A DNA stretch of 64,000 bases, taken from Pelomonas sp. Root1444. GTDB lineage: Bacteria > Pseudomonadota > Gammaproteobacteria > Burkholderiales > Burkholderiaceae_C. The stretch is from NCBI RefSeq assembly GCF_001426885.1, contig NZ_LMFP01000028.1:299043-363042 (forward strand), read 5' to 3'. Position 1 is the first letter of the stretch. Each line of letters begins with the position of its first letter. Both the position numbers and the translations under genes were made by a program. The notes below the pieces were generated by a model that was given only the letters and a program-made list of their open reading frames with translations, was not told where the DNA came from and searched no databases. Below are positions 29,372-39,444 of this stretch, piece after piece.

Positions 29372-30411
29372 GCCGCACCCAGCTCCCATCGCGGGCGCAC
29401 GGCAAAGCCGCCGCCCTCGCCCGGAGGCGTCAGGCCGCGCTGCACACGCAGCGCGGCGGCCATCGCGATCATGGCGCCGTTGTCGGTGCACAAGGACAAC
29501 TGGGGGTAGTGCACGCGCACGCTCCGTTTCTCGCAGGCGGCGTTCAACTGTTCGCGCAGCCGGGCGTTCGCGCCCACGCCACCGGCAACGACGAGGCGCT
29601 TCAGCCCCGTGGCCTTGAGCGCCAGCAACGACTTCTTCACCAGCACCTCGACGATCGCCGCCTGCGTGGACGCGGCGAGGTCGGCCTTGGTCTGCTCACA
29701 AGGGGAGTCGCCGATCTTCTTCACCTGGGTCAGCACCGCCGTCTTCAGGCCGGCAAAGCTGAAATCCGGCCTGCCGCTGTGCAGCAGCGGGCGCGGCAAT
29801 GCGAAGGCCTCGGGGTTGCCGAACTCGGCCATGCGCGCCAGGTGCGGGCCGCCGGGGTACGGCAGGCCGAGCAGCTTGGCACTCTTGTCGAAGGCCTCTC
29901 CTGCGGCGTCATCGATGGTCTCGCCGAGCATCTCGTAGCTGCCGACGTCGTCCACGCGCATCAACTGCGTGTGGCCGCCACTGACCAGCAGCGCGACGAA
30001 GGGGAACTCCGGTGGATCGATCGAGAGGAAGGGCGACAGCAGGTGCCCTTCGAGGTGATGGATCGGCAGCGCCGGCACATCCAGCGCAGCGGCGAGCGAG
30101 ACGGCCACACCGGCGCCGACGAGCAGCGCGCCCGCCAGGCCGGGCCCTTGCGTGTAGGCAATCAGGTCGACATCACGCAGCGACAGCCGCGCCTGCGACA
30201 GCACCTCGCGCGCCAGCGGCAGCACGCGGCGCACGTGGTCGCGCGAGGCCAGTTCGGGCACGACACCGCCATAGGCCTGGTGCATGGAAATCTGGCTGTG
30301 CAGCGCCTGCGCCAGCAGCCTCGGCGGCGCATCGCCCGTCACCTCGACGAGCGCCACCCCGGTCTCGTCGCAGGACGACTCGAAACCCAGGATGCGCTGG
30401 CCCGAACTCAC
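29368..30411 (-). CDS. tsaD: tRNA N6-threonylcarbamoyladenosine transferase
   Basis: A 347-residue Kae1/YgjD enzyme that transfers threonylcarbamoyl from its AMP ester to A37 of ANN-decoding tRNAs, in complex with TsaB and TsaE. It begins [17 protein letters not shown] and holds the metal-binding HLEGH at residues 119-123, then [11 protein letters not shown] and [13 protein letters not shown]. The GTG start at 30411 overlaps the fdx stop (GTGA), so it is the last gene of the isc operon by spacing. Placing tsaD in the isc operon is unusual compared with the rpsU neighbourhood of many proteobacteria. Confidence 0.96.
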   Translation of the reverse strand: MSSGQRILGFESSCDETGVALVEVTGDAPPRLLAQALHSQISMHQAYGGVVPELASRDHVRRVLPLAREVLSQARLSLRDVDLIAYTQGPGLAGALLVGAGVAVSLAAALDVPALPIHHLEGHLLSPFLSIDPPEFPFVALLVSGGHTQLMRVDDVGSYEMLGETIDDAAGEAFDKSAKLLGLPYPGGPHLARMAEFGNPEAFALPRPLLHSGRPDFSFAGLKTAVLTQVKKIGDSPCEQTKADLAASTQAAIVEVLVKKSLLALKATGLKRLVVAGGVGANARLREQLNAACEKRSVRVHYPQLSLCTDNGAMIAMAAALRVQRGLTPPGEGGGFAVRPRWELGAA

Positions 30412-30746
30412 TTGCCTTCCTTGGCGTGGTTGATCGAGTACTTGGGAATCTCGACCGTGACGTCCTGCTGGCGCAGCAGCGCCTGACAGGACAGGCGCGA
30501 GTCGGGCTCCAGCCCCCAGGCGCGGTCCAGCATGTCTTCCTCGTCCTCTTCCATCTCGGAAAGGGAGCGGCCGCCCTCGCGCACGATGACGTGGCACGTC
30601 GTGCAGGCGCAGACCTGGTCACAGGCATGCTCGATATGGATGTCGTTGTCCAGCAGCGCTTCGCAGATCGACGTGCCGGGCGCCGCGGTGATGCTGGCGC
30701 CGTCGGGGCAGTACTCGGCGTGCGGGAGGATCTTGATGACGGGCAT
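30408..30746 (-). CDS. fdx: ISC-type [2Fe-2S] ferredoxin
   Basis: A 112-residue adrenodoxin-like ferredoxin that supplies electrons for cluster assembly on IscU. The ligands lie in [13 protein letters not shown] (the ferredoxin loop) and RLSCQAL. The C-terminal segment [18 protein letters not shown] is basic. It follows hscA by 9 bp, in the canonical isc order. No iscX gene is present after it; tsaD occupies that place. Confidence 0.95.
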   Translation of the reverse strand: MPVIKILPHAEYCPDGASITAAPGTSICEALLDNDIHIEHACDQVCACTTCHVIVREGGRSLSEMEEDEEDMLDRAWGLEPDSRLSCQALLRQQDVTVEIPKYSINHAKEGK

Positions 30747-30755
30747 GGGGTTCTT

Positions 30756-32600
30756 TCAGAGAGCCGAGACATTGCGGCCGGTCAGCGCGCGGGCGATCGA
30801 GCGGTTCATGCGCTCGGCTGCAAAGCCTTCGGTCGCCTCGGCGAGCGCCTTCACGGCGGCATCGATGGCGTCGGCATCGCCGCTCATGGCGGCCAGGGCC
30901 GATAGGCGGGCCTCCAGCGCCTCTCGCTCGGCTTCAGGCAGCAAGTCGCCGTCGGCGGCCAGCGCACTGCGCGTGGCGAGCACCATGCGTTCGGCTTCGA
31001 CCCTGGCCTCGCGCAGCTTGCGGGCGGCCATGTCGCCCTCGGCGCTGGAGAAGCCGTCTTTCAGCATGTTGGCGATCTCGTCGTCGCCGAGGCCGTAGCT
31101 GGGCTTCACGGTGACGGCCGCCTGCACACCCGATGTCAGCTCCTCGGCCGACACGCTGAGCAATCCGTCCGCGTCGACCTGGAAGCTGACGCGGATGCGC
31201 GCCGCACCGGCCACCATGGCCGGGATGCCGCGCAGCTCGAAGCGTGCGAGCGACCGGCATTCGCTGACCAGCTCGCGCTCGCCTTGCACCACGTGGATGG
31301 CCATGGCCGTCTGGCCGTCCTTGAAGGTGGTGAAGTCCTGCGCCTTGGCGACGGGGATGGTCGAATTGCGCTCGATGACGCGCTCGACCAGGCCACCCAT
31401 CGTTTCCAGCCCCAGCGACAGCGGGATCACGTCCAGCAGCAGGATCTCGCCATCGGCCGCGTTGCCGGCGAGCTGGTTGGCCTGGATGGCCGCGCCCAGC
31501 GCGACGACTTCGTCGGGGTTCAGGTTGGTCAGCACCTCGCGGCCGAACAGCTCGCTCACCGCATGGCGCACGACCGGCATGCGTGTGGAGCCACCCACCA
31601 TGACGGCACCGTGCACGTCGGCCGCCTTGACCTTGGCGTCGCGCAGCACTCGCTTGACGGACGACAGCGTCTTGGCGATCAGTGGCTGAGCCAGCGCTTC
31701 GAACTGGGCACGCGTGACCGCCACGCGGAGTTCGCCCGCGTCCAGTGCAGCCACCAGCTCCGTCGACTCGACATCCGACAGCGCTTCCTTGGCCGCGCGC
31801 GCGGCGACGAGGACGGCGCGCTTGTCGTGCGCAGATTCGACGGCGCGGCCCGCGAGCGCCCAGTCGGCCAGTGCACGATCGAAGTCGTCACCGCCCAGGG
31901 CCGCGTCGCCGCCCGTGGCCACCACTTCGAACACGCCGCGCGTCCGGCGCAGCAGCGAAATGTCGAAAGTGCCGCCGCCGAGGTCATAGACGGCGTAGAG
32001 ACCTTCGCTGGCGTTGTCCAGGCCATAGGCGATGGCTGCGGCGGTGGGTTCGTTGATGAGGCGCAGCACCTTGAGGCCAGCCAGTTCCGCGGCGTCCTTG
32101 GTGGCCTGACGCTGGGCGTCGTCGAAGTACGCCGGCACCGTGATGACGGCGCCGAACAAGTCGTCGGCAAAGCTGTCCTCGGCGCGGAAGCGCAGCGTGG
32201 CCAGGATTTCGGCGGACACCTCGACGGGGCTCTTCACGCCGTCGCGCGTCGCGATGGCCAGCATGCCGGGGCGGTCCTCGAACCGGTAGGGCAGCTGCTC
32301 GCGGCTGGCCACGTCGGCCAGGCTGCGACCCATGAAGCGCTTGACCGAGACGATGGTGTTCTCGGGGTCCTCAGCCTGCGCGGCGAGCGCGTCGGCACCG
32401 ATCTGGCGGCGGCCTCCGGGCAGGTAGCGCACGGCGGACGGCAGGATCACGCGGCCTTGCTCGTCGGGCAGGCATTCGGCCACACCGTGGCGCACAGCCG
32501 CGACGAGGGAATGCGTCGTGCCGAGGTCGATGCCGACGGCGATGCGGCGCTGGTGCGGGTCGGGCGATGCGCCCGGTTCGGAGATTTGAAGAAGGGCCAT
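30756..32600 (-). CDS. hscA: Fe-S assembly chaperone HscA
   Basis: A 614-residue Hsp70-type ATPase specialised for IscU. The nucleotide-binding domain shows [47 protein letters not shown] and [12 protein letters not shown]. The substrate domain follows [10 protein letters not shown] and is expected to recognise the LPPVK motif of IscU, which is intact here. The ATG at 32600 shares one base with the hscB stop (TGATG), suggesting coupling; the open frame upstream is hscB read in another phase. Confidence 0.96.
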   Translation of the reverse strand: MALLQISEPGASPDPHQRRIAVGIDLGTTHSLVAAVRHGVAECLPDEQGRVILPSAVRYLPGGRRQIGADALAAQAEDPENTIVSVKRFMGRSLADVASREQLPYRFEDRPGMLAIATRDGVKSPVEVSAEILATLRFRAEDSFADDLFGAVITVPAYFDDAQRQATKDAAELAGLKVLRLINEPTAAAIAYGLDNASEGLYAVYDLGGGTFDISLLRRTRGVFEVVATGGDAALGGDDFDRALADWALAGRAVESAHDKRAVLVAARAAKEALSDVESTELVAALDAGELRVAVTRAQFEALAQPLIAKTLSSVKRVLRDAKVKAADVHGAVMVGGSTRMPVVRHAVSELFGREVLTNLNPDEVVALGAAIQANQLAGNAADGEILLLDVIPLSLGLETMGGLVERVIERNSTIPVAKAQDFTTFKDGQTAMAIHVVQGERELVSECRSLARFELRGIPAMVAGAARIRVSFQVDADGLLSVSAEELTSGVQAAVTVKPSYGLGDDEIANMLKDGFSSAEGDMAARKLREARVEAERMVLATRSALAADGDLLPEAEREALEARLSALAAMSGDADAIDAAVKALAEATEGFAAERMNRSIARALTGRNVSAL

Positions 32601-33118
32601 CAGGCGTCGAGCGCTGCAAGGCGCTGGTCGATATCGGCGCGGAATCGCTGGATGAACATCAGCGCCCTCACCTGCGCGGCGGCGGCCGGCGCGTCGTTGT
32701 TGTCGTCGAGCAGACGCTGGGCCCGGGCCAGCGCGGCGGTTTCGGCTTGTGCAGCTTCGGCATCCAGGGCTTCCAGCTCGCCTTCGCTGCTGGCGGCGTC
32801 GAGTGCCTCGCGCCATTCCATCTGCTGCATCAGGAAGGCCGTCGGCATCTGCGTGTTGTTCTCGGCCTGCACCGGCACGCCGCGCAGCTCACACAGGTAG
32901 GCGGCGCGCCTGAGCGGATCCTTCAGGCGCTGGTAGCCCTCGTTGACGCGCATCGCCCACTGCATGGCCACGCGCTGGGCGGCGGCGCCCTCGGCCGCGA
33001 AGCGATCGGGGTGCACCTCGGCCTGCAGCGCCTTCCAGCGCGCGTCGATATCGGCGCGCTGCTGGGCCTGCGTTTCAGGCAGGCCGAAGAGCTGGAAATC
33101 GTTGTCGGTCAGGCGCAT
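32600..33118 (-). CDS. hscB: Fe-S assembly co-chaperone HscB
   Basis: A 172-residue J-domain protein that delivers IscU to HscA and stimulates its ATPase. The J-domain occupies about residues 1-75 with the essential HPD at 36-38 (EVHPDRF); the C-terminal three-helix bundle binds IscU. The ATG at 33118 has no recognisable Shine-Dalgarno sequence: it lies 11 bases after the U-tract of an intrinsic terminator. Its translation may therefore be weak or depend on read-through transcripts. Confidence 0.95.
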   Translation of the reverse strand: MRLTDNDFQLFGLPETQAQQRADIDARWKALQAEVHPDRFAAEGAAAQRVAMQWAMRVNEGYQRLKDPLRRAAYLCELRGVPVQAENNTQMPTAFLMQQMEWREALDAASSEGELEALDAEAAQAETAALARAQRLLDDNNDAPAAAAQVRALMFIQRFRADIDQRLAALDA

Positions 33119-33128
33119 GGCGGGAATG

Positions 33129-33153
33129 AAAAAGGCGCGGTCTGCACCGCGCC
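33129..33153 (-). terminator. Intrinsic terminator between iscA and hscB
   Basis: Leftward, GGCGCGGT (33153-33146) pairs perfectly with ACCGCGCC (33141-33134) around a 4-nt GCAG loop and is followed directly by five T's (33133-33129). It is textbook in form and sits inside the operon, so it should lower hscBA-fdx-tsaD transcription relative to iscRSUA. Confidence 0.85.
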
Positions 33154-33173
33154 CAGGCTCGATTCAATGGCGG

Positions 33174-33497
33174 TCACACCCGGAAAGACTCGCCGCAGCC
33201 GCAGCGGTCCTTCTCACGCGGGTTGCGGAACTTGAAGCCTTCGTTCAGGCCTTCGCGGACAAAGTCCAGCTCCGTGCCGTCGAGGTAGGGCAGGCTCTTG
33301 GGGTCGATGAGGATCTTGACCTCATGGCCCTCGAAAACCACGTCCTCGGGCGCCACGTCGTCGGCGTACTCCAGCTTGTAGGCCAGGCCCGAGCAGCCGG
33401 TCGTCTTCACGCCCAGGCGCACGCCGACGCCTTTGCCGCGTTTGGCGATGTAGCGCTTGACGTGGCGGGCCGCGGCTTCGGTGAGGGTGACCGACAT
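33174..33497 (-). CDS. iscA: Iron-sulfur cluster carrier IscA
   Basis: A 107-residue A-type carrier. The three conserved cysteines are Cys35 in [13 protein letters not shown] and Cys99/Cys101 in CGCGESF. It receives clusters assembled on IscU and passes them to [4Fe-4S] targets. It lies 4 bp after iscU and is the last gene before the internal terminator. Confidence 0.96.
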   Translation of the reverse strand: MSVTLTEAAARHVKRYIAKRGKGVGVRLGVKTTGCSGLAYKLEYADDVAPEDVVFEGHEVKILIDPKSLPYLDGTELDFVREGLNEGFKFRNPREKDRCGCGESFRV

Positions 33498-33501
33498 GGG
33501 C

Positions 33502-33885
33502 TTAATTGGCGTGCTTGGCGCGGTAGTCGTCCACGGCTGCCTTGATGGCGTCTTCGGCCAGGATGGAGCAGTGGATCTTGACCGGCGGCAGCGCCAGCTC
33601 TTCGGCGATCTGGGTGTTCTTGATCGTCAGCGCCTCGTCCAGGCTCTTGCCCTTGACCCATTCGGTCACGAGCGAGCTGGAGGCGATGGCCGAGCCGCAG
33701 CCATAGGTCTTGAACTTGGCGTCCTCGATGAGGCCGGTCGCCGGGTTGACCTTGATCTGCAGTTTCATCACGTCGCCGCAGGCGGGCGCGCCGACCATGC
33801 CGGTGCCAACGTCATCGCTGTTGTCGAACTTGCCGACGTTGCGGGGGTTCTCGTAGTGGTCAACGACCTTTTCGCTGTATGCCAT
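33502..33885 (-). CDS. iscU: Iron-sulfur cluster assembly scaffold IscU
   Basis: A 127-residue scaffold on which [2Fe-2S] clusters are built from IscS-derived sulfur. The ligands Cys36 (with Asp38 in PACGDVM), Cys63 ([11 protein letters not shown]) and Cys106 are present. The HscA recognition motif LPPVK is at residues 99-103. It lies 24 bp after iscS. Confidence 0.97.
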   Translation of the reverse strand: MAYSEKVVDHYENPRNVGKFDNSDDVGTGMVGAPACGDVMKLQIKVNPATGLIEDAKFKTYGCGSAIASSSLVTEWVKGKSLDEALTIKNTQIAEELALPPVKIHCSILAEDAIKAAVDDYRAKHAN

Positions 33886-33909
33886 GGTGTTCTCCTGTGT
33901 CGACGATGA

Positions 33910-35130
33910 TCAGTGGGCAGCCCACTGGATGGTCGAGATGTCGATGCCGTCCTTGTACATGTCCCAAAGCGGGGACAGTTCGCGCAGCTTGGCCACGCGG
34001 TCGGTCAGCACGCTGATCGCGTAGTCGATTTCCTCTTCGGTCGTGAAGCGGCCGATCGTCATGCGCAACGAGCTGTGCGCCAGTTCGTCGCTGCGGCCGA
34101 GCGCACGCAGCACATAGCTGGGCTCCAGGCTGGCCGACGTGCAGGCCGAGCCGGACGACACCGCCAGGCCCTTCACGCCCATGATCAGGGACTCGCCCTC
34201 GACATAGTTGAACGAGATGTTCAGGTTGTGCGGCACGCGCTGCTCGAGGTCGCCGTTGATGAAGGTCTGCTCGATGCCCGACAGGCCCTGGATGAGCTTG
34301 TTGTGCAGCGCGCGGATGCGTTCGCTCTCCGTGCCCATCTCCTCACGGGCGATGCGGAAGGCCTCGCCCATGCCGACGATCTGGTGCACCGGCAGCGTGC
34401 CGGAACGCATGCCACGTTCGTGCCCGCCGCCGTGCATCTGCGCTTCCAGGCGAACGCGCGGCTTGCGGCGCACGTAAAGCGCACCGATGCCCTTCGGGCC
34501 GTAGGTCTTGTGCGAGGCCAGGCTCATCAGGTCGATGGGCAGCTTGGCCAGGTCGATCTCGACCTTGCCGGTGGCCTGGGCCGCGTCGACGTGGAAGATG
34601 ATGCCGCGCTCGCGACACAGGTTGCCCAGCGCGACGACGTCCTGGATGACGCCGATCTCGTTGTTCACGTACATGACCGAGGCCAGGATGGTGTCCGGGC
34701 GCAGCGCGGCCTTGAAGGCTTCCAGGTCGACGAGGCCGTTCTCCAGCACGTCGAGGTAGGTCACCTCGAAGCCCTGCCGCTCCAGCTCGCGCATGGTGTC
34801 GAGCACCGCCTTGTGCTCGGTCTTCACGGTGATGAGGTGCTTGCCGCGCGTCTTGTAGAACTGCGCGGCGCCTTTCAGTGCGAGGTTGTTGGACTCGGTG
34901 GCCCCAGACGTCCAGACGATCTCGCGCGGGTCGGCGCCGATCAGCTCGGCGACCTGCACGCGCGCCTTCTCGACCGCCTCTTCCGCTTCCCAACCCCAGG
35001 CGTGGCTGCGCGATGCCGGGTTGCCGAAGTGCTCGCGCAACCAGGGAATCATTGCGTCCACCACGCGGGGGTCGCACGGCGTCGTGGCGCCGTAATCGAG
35101 GTAGATCGGGAAGTGCGGGGTCATGTCCAT
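33910..35130 (-). CDS. iscS: Cysteine desulfurase IscS
   Basis: A 406-residue PLP enzyme that takes sulfur from L-cysteine for Fe-S clusters, thiolated tRNAs and other cofactors. The PLP lysine lies in [18 protein letters not shown], and the persulfide-forming cysteine is in the mobile loop [19 protein letters not shown]. An alternative ATG two codons in ([16 protein letters not shown]) is equally plausible. It lies 30 bp after iscR in the usual order. Confidence 0.97.
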   Translation of the reverse strand: MDMTPHFPIYLDYGATTPCDPRVVDAMIPWLREHFGNPASRSHAWGWEAEEAVEKARVQVAELIGADPREIVWTSGATESNNLALKGAAQFYKTRGKHLITVKTEHKAVLDTMRELERQGFEVTYLDVLENGLVDLEAFKAALRPDTILASVMYVNNEIGVIQDVVALGNLCRERGIIFHVDAAQATGKVEIDLAKLPIDLMSLASHKTYGPKGIGALYVRRKPRVRLEAQMHGGGHERGMRSGTLPVHQIVGMGEAFRIAREEMGTESERIRALHNKLIQGLSGIEQTFINGDLEQRVPHNLNISFNYVEGESLIMGVKGLAVSSGSACTSASLEPSYVLRALGRSDELAHSSLRMTIGRFTTEEEIDYAISVLTDRVAKLRELSPLWDMYKDGIDISTIQWAAH

Positions 35131-35160
35131 GGAACGACTGCTTCTTTGAGTTCTTTTGAC

Positions 35161-35694
35161 TTACTTGGTGAACGCGCCACCCAGCGCGAACACCGAGTTC
35201 GGTGCCGTCACGCGGATCGGCTTGAGCACCGGCTGCGACGAGATCGCGCGCTTGACCGGCGCCGCCTCGACCTCGAAGCCCTTGGCGAGCTGCTCATCGG
35301 CAAGCTTGCGCAGGGAGACGGAGTCCAGGTACTCGATCATCTTGGCGTTCAGGTTGGTCCAGAGTTCATGGGTGATGCAGCGGCCGCTGTCCTCGCCCAT
35401 GCAATTTTCCTTGCCGCCGCAGCCGGTGGCGTCCAGCGCCTCGTCCACGGCGACGATGATGTCGGCGACCGTGATGTCCTCGGCCTTGCGGCCCAGCGAG
35501 TAGCCGCCGCCCGGGCCGCGGGTGCTTTCCACCAGTTCATGGCGGCGAAGCTTGCCGAACAGCTGCTCCAGGTAGGACAGGGAGATCTGCTGCCGCTGGC
35601 TGATGGCCGCCAGGGCGACCGGGCCGGTATTCTCGCGCAGCGCCAAGTCCAGCATCGCGGTGACGGCAAAGCGGCCTTTGGTGGTGAGACGCAT
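35161..35694 (-). CDS. iscR: Fe-S cluster regulator IscR
   Basis: A 177-residue Rrf2-family regulator. The winged helix-turn-helix is at residues 1-60 (MRLTTKGRFAVTAMLDLAL, then QQISLSYLEQLFGKLR). The cluster ligands are Cys92, Cys98 and Cys106 with His109 following; the last gap is two residues longer than the Cys104/His107 of E. coli. With its [2Fe-2S] cluster IscR should repress this operon. The ATG at 35694 has AAGGAG 6 bases upstream and gives the family N-terminus. An extension of about 26 residues after the cluster region is Lys/Pro-rich. Confidence 0.96.
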   Translation of the reverse strand: MRLTTKGRFAVTAMLDLALRENTGPVALAAISQRQQISLSYLEQLFGKLRRHELVESTRGPGGGYSLGRKAEDITVADIIVAVDEALDATGCGGKENCMGEDSGRCITHELWTNLNAKMIEYLDSVSLRKLADEQLAKGFEVEAAPVKRAISSQPVLKPIRVTAPNSVFALGGAFTK

Positions 35695-35774
35695 ACGAAA
35701 CTCCTTTGCGAGAATGCCTGAACCCGATTTGTCCAGGTCAATGGATTCGGGGTTAACCCGGGATGACCGGGACA

Positions 35775-35814
35775 ATAGCCGACTGAATCATTTCCGATGA
35801 TTTTACTCGACTAT
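35775..35814 (-). promoter_or_regulatory. Putative IscR operator (40-bp dyad) upstream of iscR
   Basis: Reading leftward the site opens with ATAGTCGAGTA and closes with CAGTCGGCTAT. These match the two halves of the E. coli type 1 IscR consensus (ATASYYGACTR and YAGTCRRSTAT) at 10/11 and 11/11 positions. The halves are 18 bp apart instead of 3, with inner repeat ATCAT-N5-ATGAT between them. This could mean two overlapping sites, each with one strong and one weak half. It lies 81-120 bp before the iscR ATG; no clear -35/-10 pair was found. Confidence 0.6.
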
Positions 35815-35884
35815 TGCCCCACCTCCCAGGGTGGGGGCGGGTAGCCCCAGTTTCAACAGGCCTTTTTGCTGCGCCGCAGCAGCG

Positions 35885-38014
35885 TCAGCGCGGCGAGCCG
35901 GCCTTGCGGGCGTTGTCCAGCGGGACGATGTTGTCGTGCACCCGGGCGCCAAAGGCCTGCTCGCGCAACTGGGCCAACTGGTCTCGCAGGCGCGCGGCCT
36001 GTTCGAACTCCAGGTTGCGGGCATGCTCCAGCATCTGCTTTTCGAGCTGGGCAATACGTTTGGCCAGATCCTTCTCCGACAAGTCCTCGACCTTGGCCGC
36101 CGCCAGCAACTTGGCGTCGTCGCGGCCCGATTCCGCCGAATACACGCCGTCGATGAGGTCCTTGATGCGTTTTTGCACGCTGCGCGGCGTGATGCCGTTG
36201 GCCTCGTTGAAGGCGATCTGCTTGGCACGGCGCCGCTCGGTCTCGCCGATCGCCTTCTTCATCGACTCGGTGATGCGGTCGGCGTAGAGGATGGCCTTGC
36301 CGTTCAGGTTGCGCGCCGCCCGGCCGATCGTCTGGATCAGGCTGCGCTCGGCGCGCAGGAATCCTTCTTTGTCGGCGTCCAGGATGGCAACCAGTGACAC
36401 CTCCGGAATGTCCAGCCCTTCGCGCAGCAGGTTGATGCCCACCAGCACGTCGAAAGCGCCCAGGCGCAGGTCACGCAGGATCTCGACGCGCTCCACCGTG
36501 TCCACGTCCGAGTGCAGGTATCGCACCTTCACGCCGTTGTCGCTCAGGTAGTCGGTCAGCTGCTCGGCCATGCGCTTGGTCAGCGTGGTGATCAGCACGC
36601 GCTCGTTGACCTCCACGCGCAGGCGGATCTCCTGAAGCACGTCGTCAACCTGGTGCGTGGCCGGCCGCACTTCGACGGTGGGGTCGACCAGGCCGGTCGG
36701 CCGCACGACCTGCTCGACCACCTGCCCCGCGTTGTCCTGCTCGTACTGCGCCGGCGTCGCCGAGACGAATACCGCCTGGCGCATCTTGCGCTCGAACTCG
36801 GCGAACTTCAGCGGCCGGTTGTCCAGCGCCGACGGCAGGCGGAAGCCGTACTCCACCAGCGTCGTCTTGCGCGCCCGGTCGCCGTTGTACATGCCGCCGA
36901 ACTGGCCGATCAGCACATGGCTCTCGTCCAGGAACATCAGGGCGTCGGGCGGCAGGTAGTCCACCAGCGTCGGCGGCGGGTCGCCCGGCTGGGCGCCTGA
37001 CAGATGGCGCGTGTAGTTCTCGATGCCCTTGCAATGCCCCACCTCGTTGAGCATCTCGAGGTCGAAGCGGGTGCGCTGCTCGATGCGTTGCGCCTCGACG
37101 AGCTTGCCTTCCTTGACGAAGAAGGCGACGCGCTCGCGCAGCTCCTCCTTGATCGCTTCGGCGGCCGACAGCACGCGGTCGCGCGGCGTCACGTAGTGGC
37201 TGCTCGGGTAGACGGTGAAGCGCGGGATCTTCTGGCGGATGTGGCCCGTCAGCGGGTCGAACAGCGACAGCGCCTCGATTTCGTCGTCGAAGAGCTCGAT
37301 GCGGATGGCCAGCTCCGAGTGCTCCGCCGGAAACACGTCGATGGTGTCGCCGCGCACGCGGAAATGCCCACGGGTGAACTCCATCTCGTTGCGCGTGTAC
37401 TGCATGCGGATGAGATGGGCGATGACGTCGCGCTGGCCCAGCTTGTCGCCCACCCGCAGCGTCATCACCATCTGGTGGTAATCGCTCGGGCTGCCAATGC
37501 CGTAGATGGCCGACACCGACGCGACGATGACCACGTCGCGGCGTTCCAACAGGCTCTTGGTACAGGACAGGCGCAGCTGCTCGATGTGCTCGTTGATCGC
37601 GCTGTCCTTCTCGATGAACAGGTCGCGCTGGGGCACGTAGGCCTCGGGCTGGTAGTAGTCGTAATAGCTGACGAAGTATTCGACCGCATTGTTCGGAAAG
37701 AAGTCCCGGAACTCGCTGTACAGCTGCGCGGCCAGCGTCTTGTTGGGCGCAAAGATGATGGCCGGCCGGCCGAGGCGGGCGATGACGTTGGCCATCGTGA
37801 AGGTCTTGCCTGAGCCCGTCACGCCCAGCAGCGTCTGGTAGCTGAGGCCGTCGTTGATGCCTTCGACCAACTGGGCGATGGCGGTCGGCTGGTCGCCCGC
37901 TGGCGGGAACGGCTGGAACAGCTGGAACGGCGAGCCTTCGAAGCTGACGAATTCGCCCTTGCGCTCCTCCGAGTCGCTTTCCGAGCCAGGCATGGCGTTC
38001 AAGGCTTTCTGCAT
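35885..38014 (-). CDS. uvrB: Excinuclease ABC subunit B
   Basis: A 709-residue helicase-like damage-verification subunit of nucleotide excision repair. Walker A is [14 protein letters not shown] near residue 57, the beta-hairpin region includes [12 protein letters not shown], motif II is [11 protein letters not shown], and motif VI is QTIGRAARN. The C-terminal UVR domain ([19 protein letters not shown]) binds UvrC. Three starts are possible (38062, 38014, 37993); 38014 is chosen without strong evidence. I found no CTG-N10-CAG LexA box in the 116 bp before the divergent aminotransferase gene. Confidence 0.95.
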   Translation of the reverse strand: MQKALNAMPGSESDSEERKGEFVSFEGSPFQLFQPFPPAGDQPTAIAQLVEGINDGLSYQTLLGVTGSGKTFTMANVIARLGRPAIIFAPNKTLAAQLYSEFRDFFPNNAVEYFVSYYDYYQPEAYVPQRDLFIEKDSAINEHIEQLRLSCTKSLLERRDVVIVASVSAIYGIGSPSDYHQMVMTLRVGDKLGQRDVIAHLIRMQYTRNEMEFTRGHFRVRGDTIDVFPAEHSELAIRIELFDDEIEALSLFDPLTGHIRQKIPRFTVYPSSHYVTPRDRVLSAAEAIKEELRERVAFFVKEGKLVEAQRIEQRTRFDLEMLNEVGHCKGIENYTRHLSGAQPGDPPPTLVDYLPPDALMFLDESHVLIGQFGGMYNGDRARKTTLVEYGFRLPSALDNRPLKFAEFERKMRQAVFVSATPAQYEQDNAGQVVEQVVRPTGLVDPTVEVRPATHQVDDVLQEIRLRVEVNERVLITTLTKRMAEQLTDYLSDNGVKVRYLHSDVDTVERVEILRDLRLGAFDVLVGINLLREGLDIPEVSLVAILDADKEGFLRAERSLIQTIGRAARNLNGKAILYADRITESMKKAIGETERRRAKQIAFNEANGITPRSVQKRIKDLIDGVYSAESGRDDAKLLAAAKVEDLSEKDLAKRIAQLEKQMLEHARNLEFEQAARLRDQLAQLREQAFGARVHDNIVPLDNARKAGSPR

Positions 38015-38130
38015 GAGGGATTCCCAGGGTTCACGGGGCAAAATTGCTGCGCTGCGAAACACGGCAGGTTAGCGCAGACCCCAATCCCTCGCCCTCCCCC
38101 TCCTGCCAACGTCCTTTCAGGAATCCCGTC

Positions 38131-39324
38131 ATGTCCCAGTCGCTATTCGCCGATGTCGCCCTCGCTCCCCGTGACCCCATCCTCGGCCTGAACGAGCAGT
38201 TCAACGCCGACACCCGGCCGGGCAAGGTCAACCTCGGCGTCGGCGTCTACTACGACGAAGCCGGCAAGCTGCCGCTGCTGAAGTGCGTGCGCGAAGCCGA
38301 GGCCGCCATGGCTGCCGCTCCCAAGCCGCGCGGCTACCTGCCCATCGACGGCATCGCCGTCTACGACAAGGCGGTGCAGAAGCTGGTGTTCGGCAGTGAA
38401 TTGAAGAATGTCGCCACCGTGCAGGCGCTGGGCGGCACCGGTGCGCTGAAGATCGGCGCCGATTTCCTGAAGCAGCTCAACCCCGGCTCCAAGGTGCTGA
38501 TCTCCGACCCGAGCTGGGAGAACCACCGCGCGCTGTTCACGCAGGCCGGCTTCACCGTCGAGACCTACCCGTACTATGACGCCCAGCGCAAGGGCATCAA
38601 CTTCGACGGCATGCTGGCCGCGCTGAACGCCGCCCCGGCGGGCACCGTCGTCGTGCTGCACGCCTGCTGCCACAACCCGACCGGCTACGACATCACGGCC
38701 GCGCAATGGTGCGAGGTCGTCGCCGCCGTCAAGGCCAAGGGCCTGACGCCCTTCCTCGACATGGCCTACCAAGGCTTCGGCTTCGGCCTGAAGGAAGACG
38801 GCGAGGCCGTGCGCCAGTTCCTGGCCGCCGGCGTCGGCTTCTTCGTGTCGACCAGCTTCTCCAAGAGCTTCTCGCTGTACGGCGAACGCGTCGGCGCGCT
38901 GAGCGTGGTCTGCAGCGGCGATGAAGAGGCGGCGCGCGTGCTGTCGCAGCTGAAGATCATGATCCGCACCAACTACTCCAACCCGCCGACGCACGGCGCC
39001 CAGGTCGTGGCGCAAGTGCTGTCAGACGACAAGTTGCGTGCGCTGTGGGAGGACGAACTGGCCGGCATGCGCACTCGCATCAAGGCGATGCGCGGCGCGC
39101 TGGTCGCCGCGCTGAAGAGCGCTGGGGTCACGCAAGACCTTGGCTTCGTCACCGAGCAGCTCGGCATGTTCAGCTATTCGGGCCTGTCCGCCGCCCAGAT
39201 GCAGCGCCTGCGGGGCGAGTTCGGCGTCTATGGCGTCGACTCCGGCCGCATCTGCGTCGCGGCGTTGAACGAAGGGAATCTGCCGACCGTCGCCGCCGCG
39301 ATGGCGGCCGTGCTGAAGGGTTGA
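38131..39324 (+). CDS. Class I aspartate/aromatic amino acid aminotransferase
   Basis: A 397-residue PLP enzyme of aminotransferase subfamily I-alpha (AspC/TyrB type). It shows the N-terminal substrate region DPILGLNEQFNADTRPGKVN, then HACCHNPTGYDIT, the PLP lysine in STSFSKSFSLYGERVGALS and the C-terminal arginine site in DSGRICVAALN. It interconverts aspartate or aromatic amino acids and 2-oxo acids; the split between AspC and TyrB preference cannot be made here. It diverges from uvrB. Confidence 0.93.
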   Translation: MSQSLFADVALAPRDPILGLNEQFNADTRPGKVNLGVGVYYDEAGKLPLLKCVREAEAAMAAAPKPRGYLPIDGIAVYDKAVQKLVFGSELKNVATVQALGGTGALKIGADFLKQLNPGSKVLISDPSWENHRALFTQAGFTVETYPYYDAQRKGINFDGMLAALNAAPAGTVVVLHACCHNPTGYDITAAQWCEVVAAVKAKGLTPFLDMAYQGFGFGLKEDGEAVRQFLAAGVGFFVSTSFSKSFSLYGERVGALSVVCSGDEEAARVLSQLKIMIRTNYSNPPTHGAQVVAQVLSDDKLRALWEDELAGMRTRIKAMRGALVAALKSAGVTQDLGFVTEQLGMFSYSGLSAAQMQRLRGEFGVYGVDSGRICVAALNEGNLPTVAAAMAAVLKG

Positions 39325-39336
39325 CGTCAGCCACGA

Positions 39337-39372
39337 ATGCGCAGGATTGGCGGTTTGACCGCCACTGCGCAT
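39337..39372. repeat. Strong two-tier hairpin after the aminotransferase gene
   Basis: ATGCGCAG (39337-39344) pairs perfectly with CTGCGCAT (39365-39372); inside, TGGCGGT (39348-39354) pairs with ACCGCCA (39358-39364) around a 3-nt loop, leaving only a 3-nt bulge. No T-tract follows in either direction. It could stop transcription with other factors, protect the mRNA end, or be an operator before phaZ. Confidence 0.6.
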
Positions 39373-39444
39373 GCTGCAGCGCACAAAGAAGACAGCGTTT
39401 TCTGGCACCATTGGGCCATTCCTGTCCCTCGTCCAAGGCTCGCC

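Noticed and set aside
38015..38130. A LexA (SOS) box expected before uvrB
   Set aside because: No CTGT-N8-ACAG-like sequence is present in the gap; any SOS control is not visible here.
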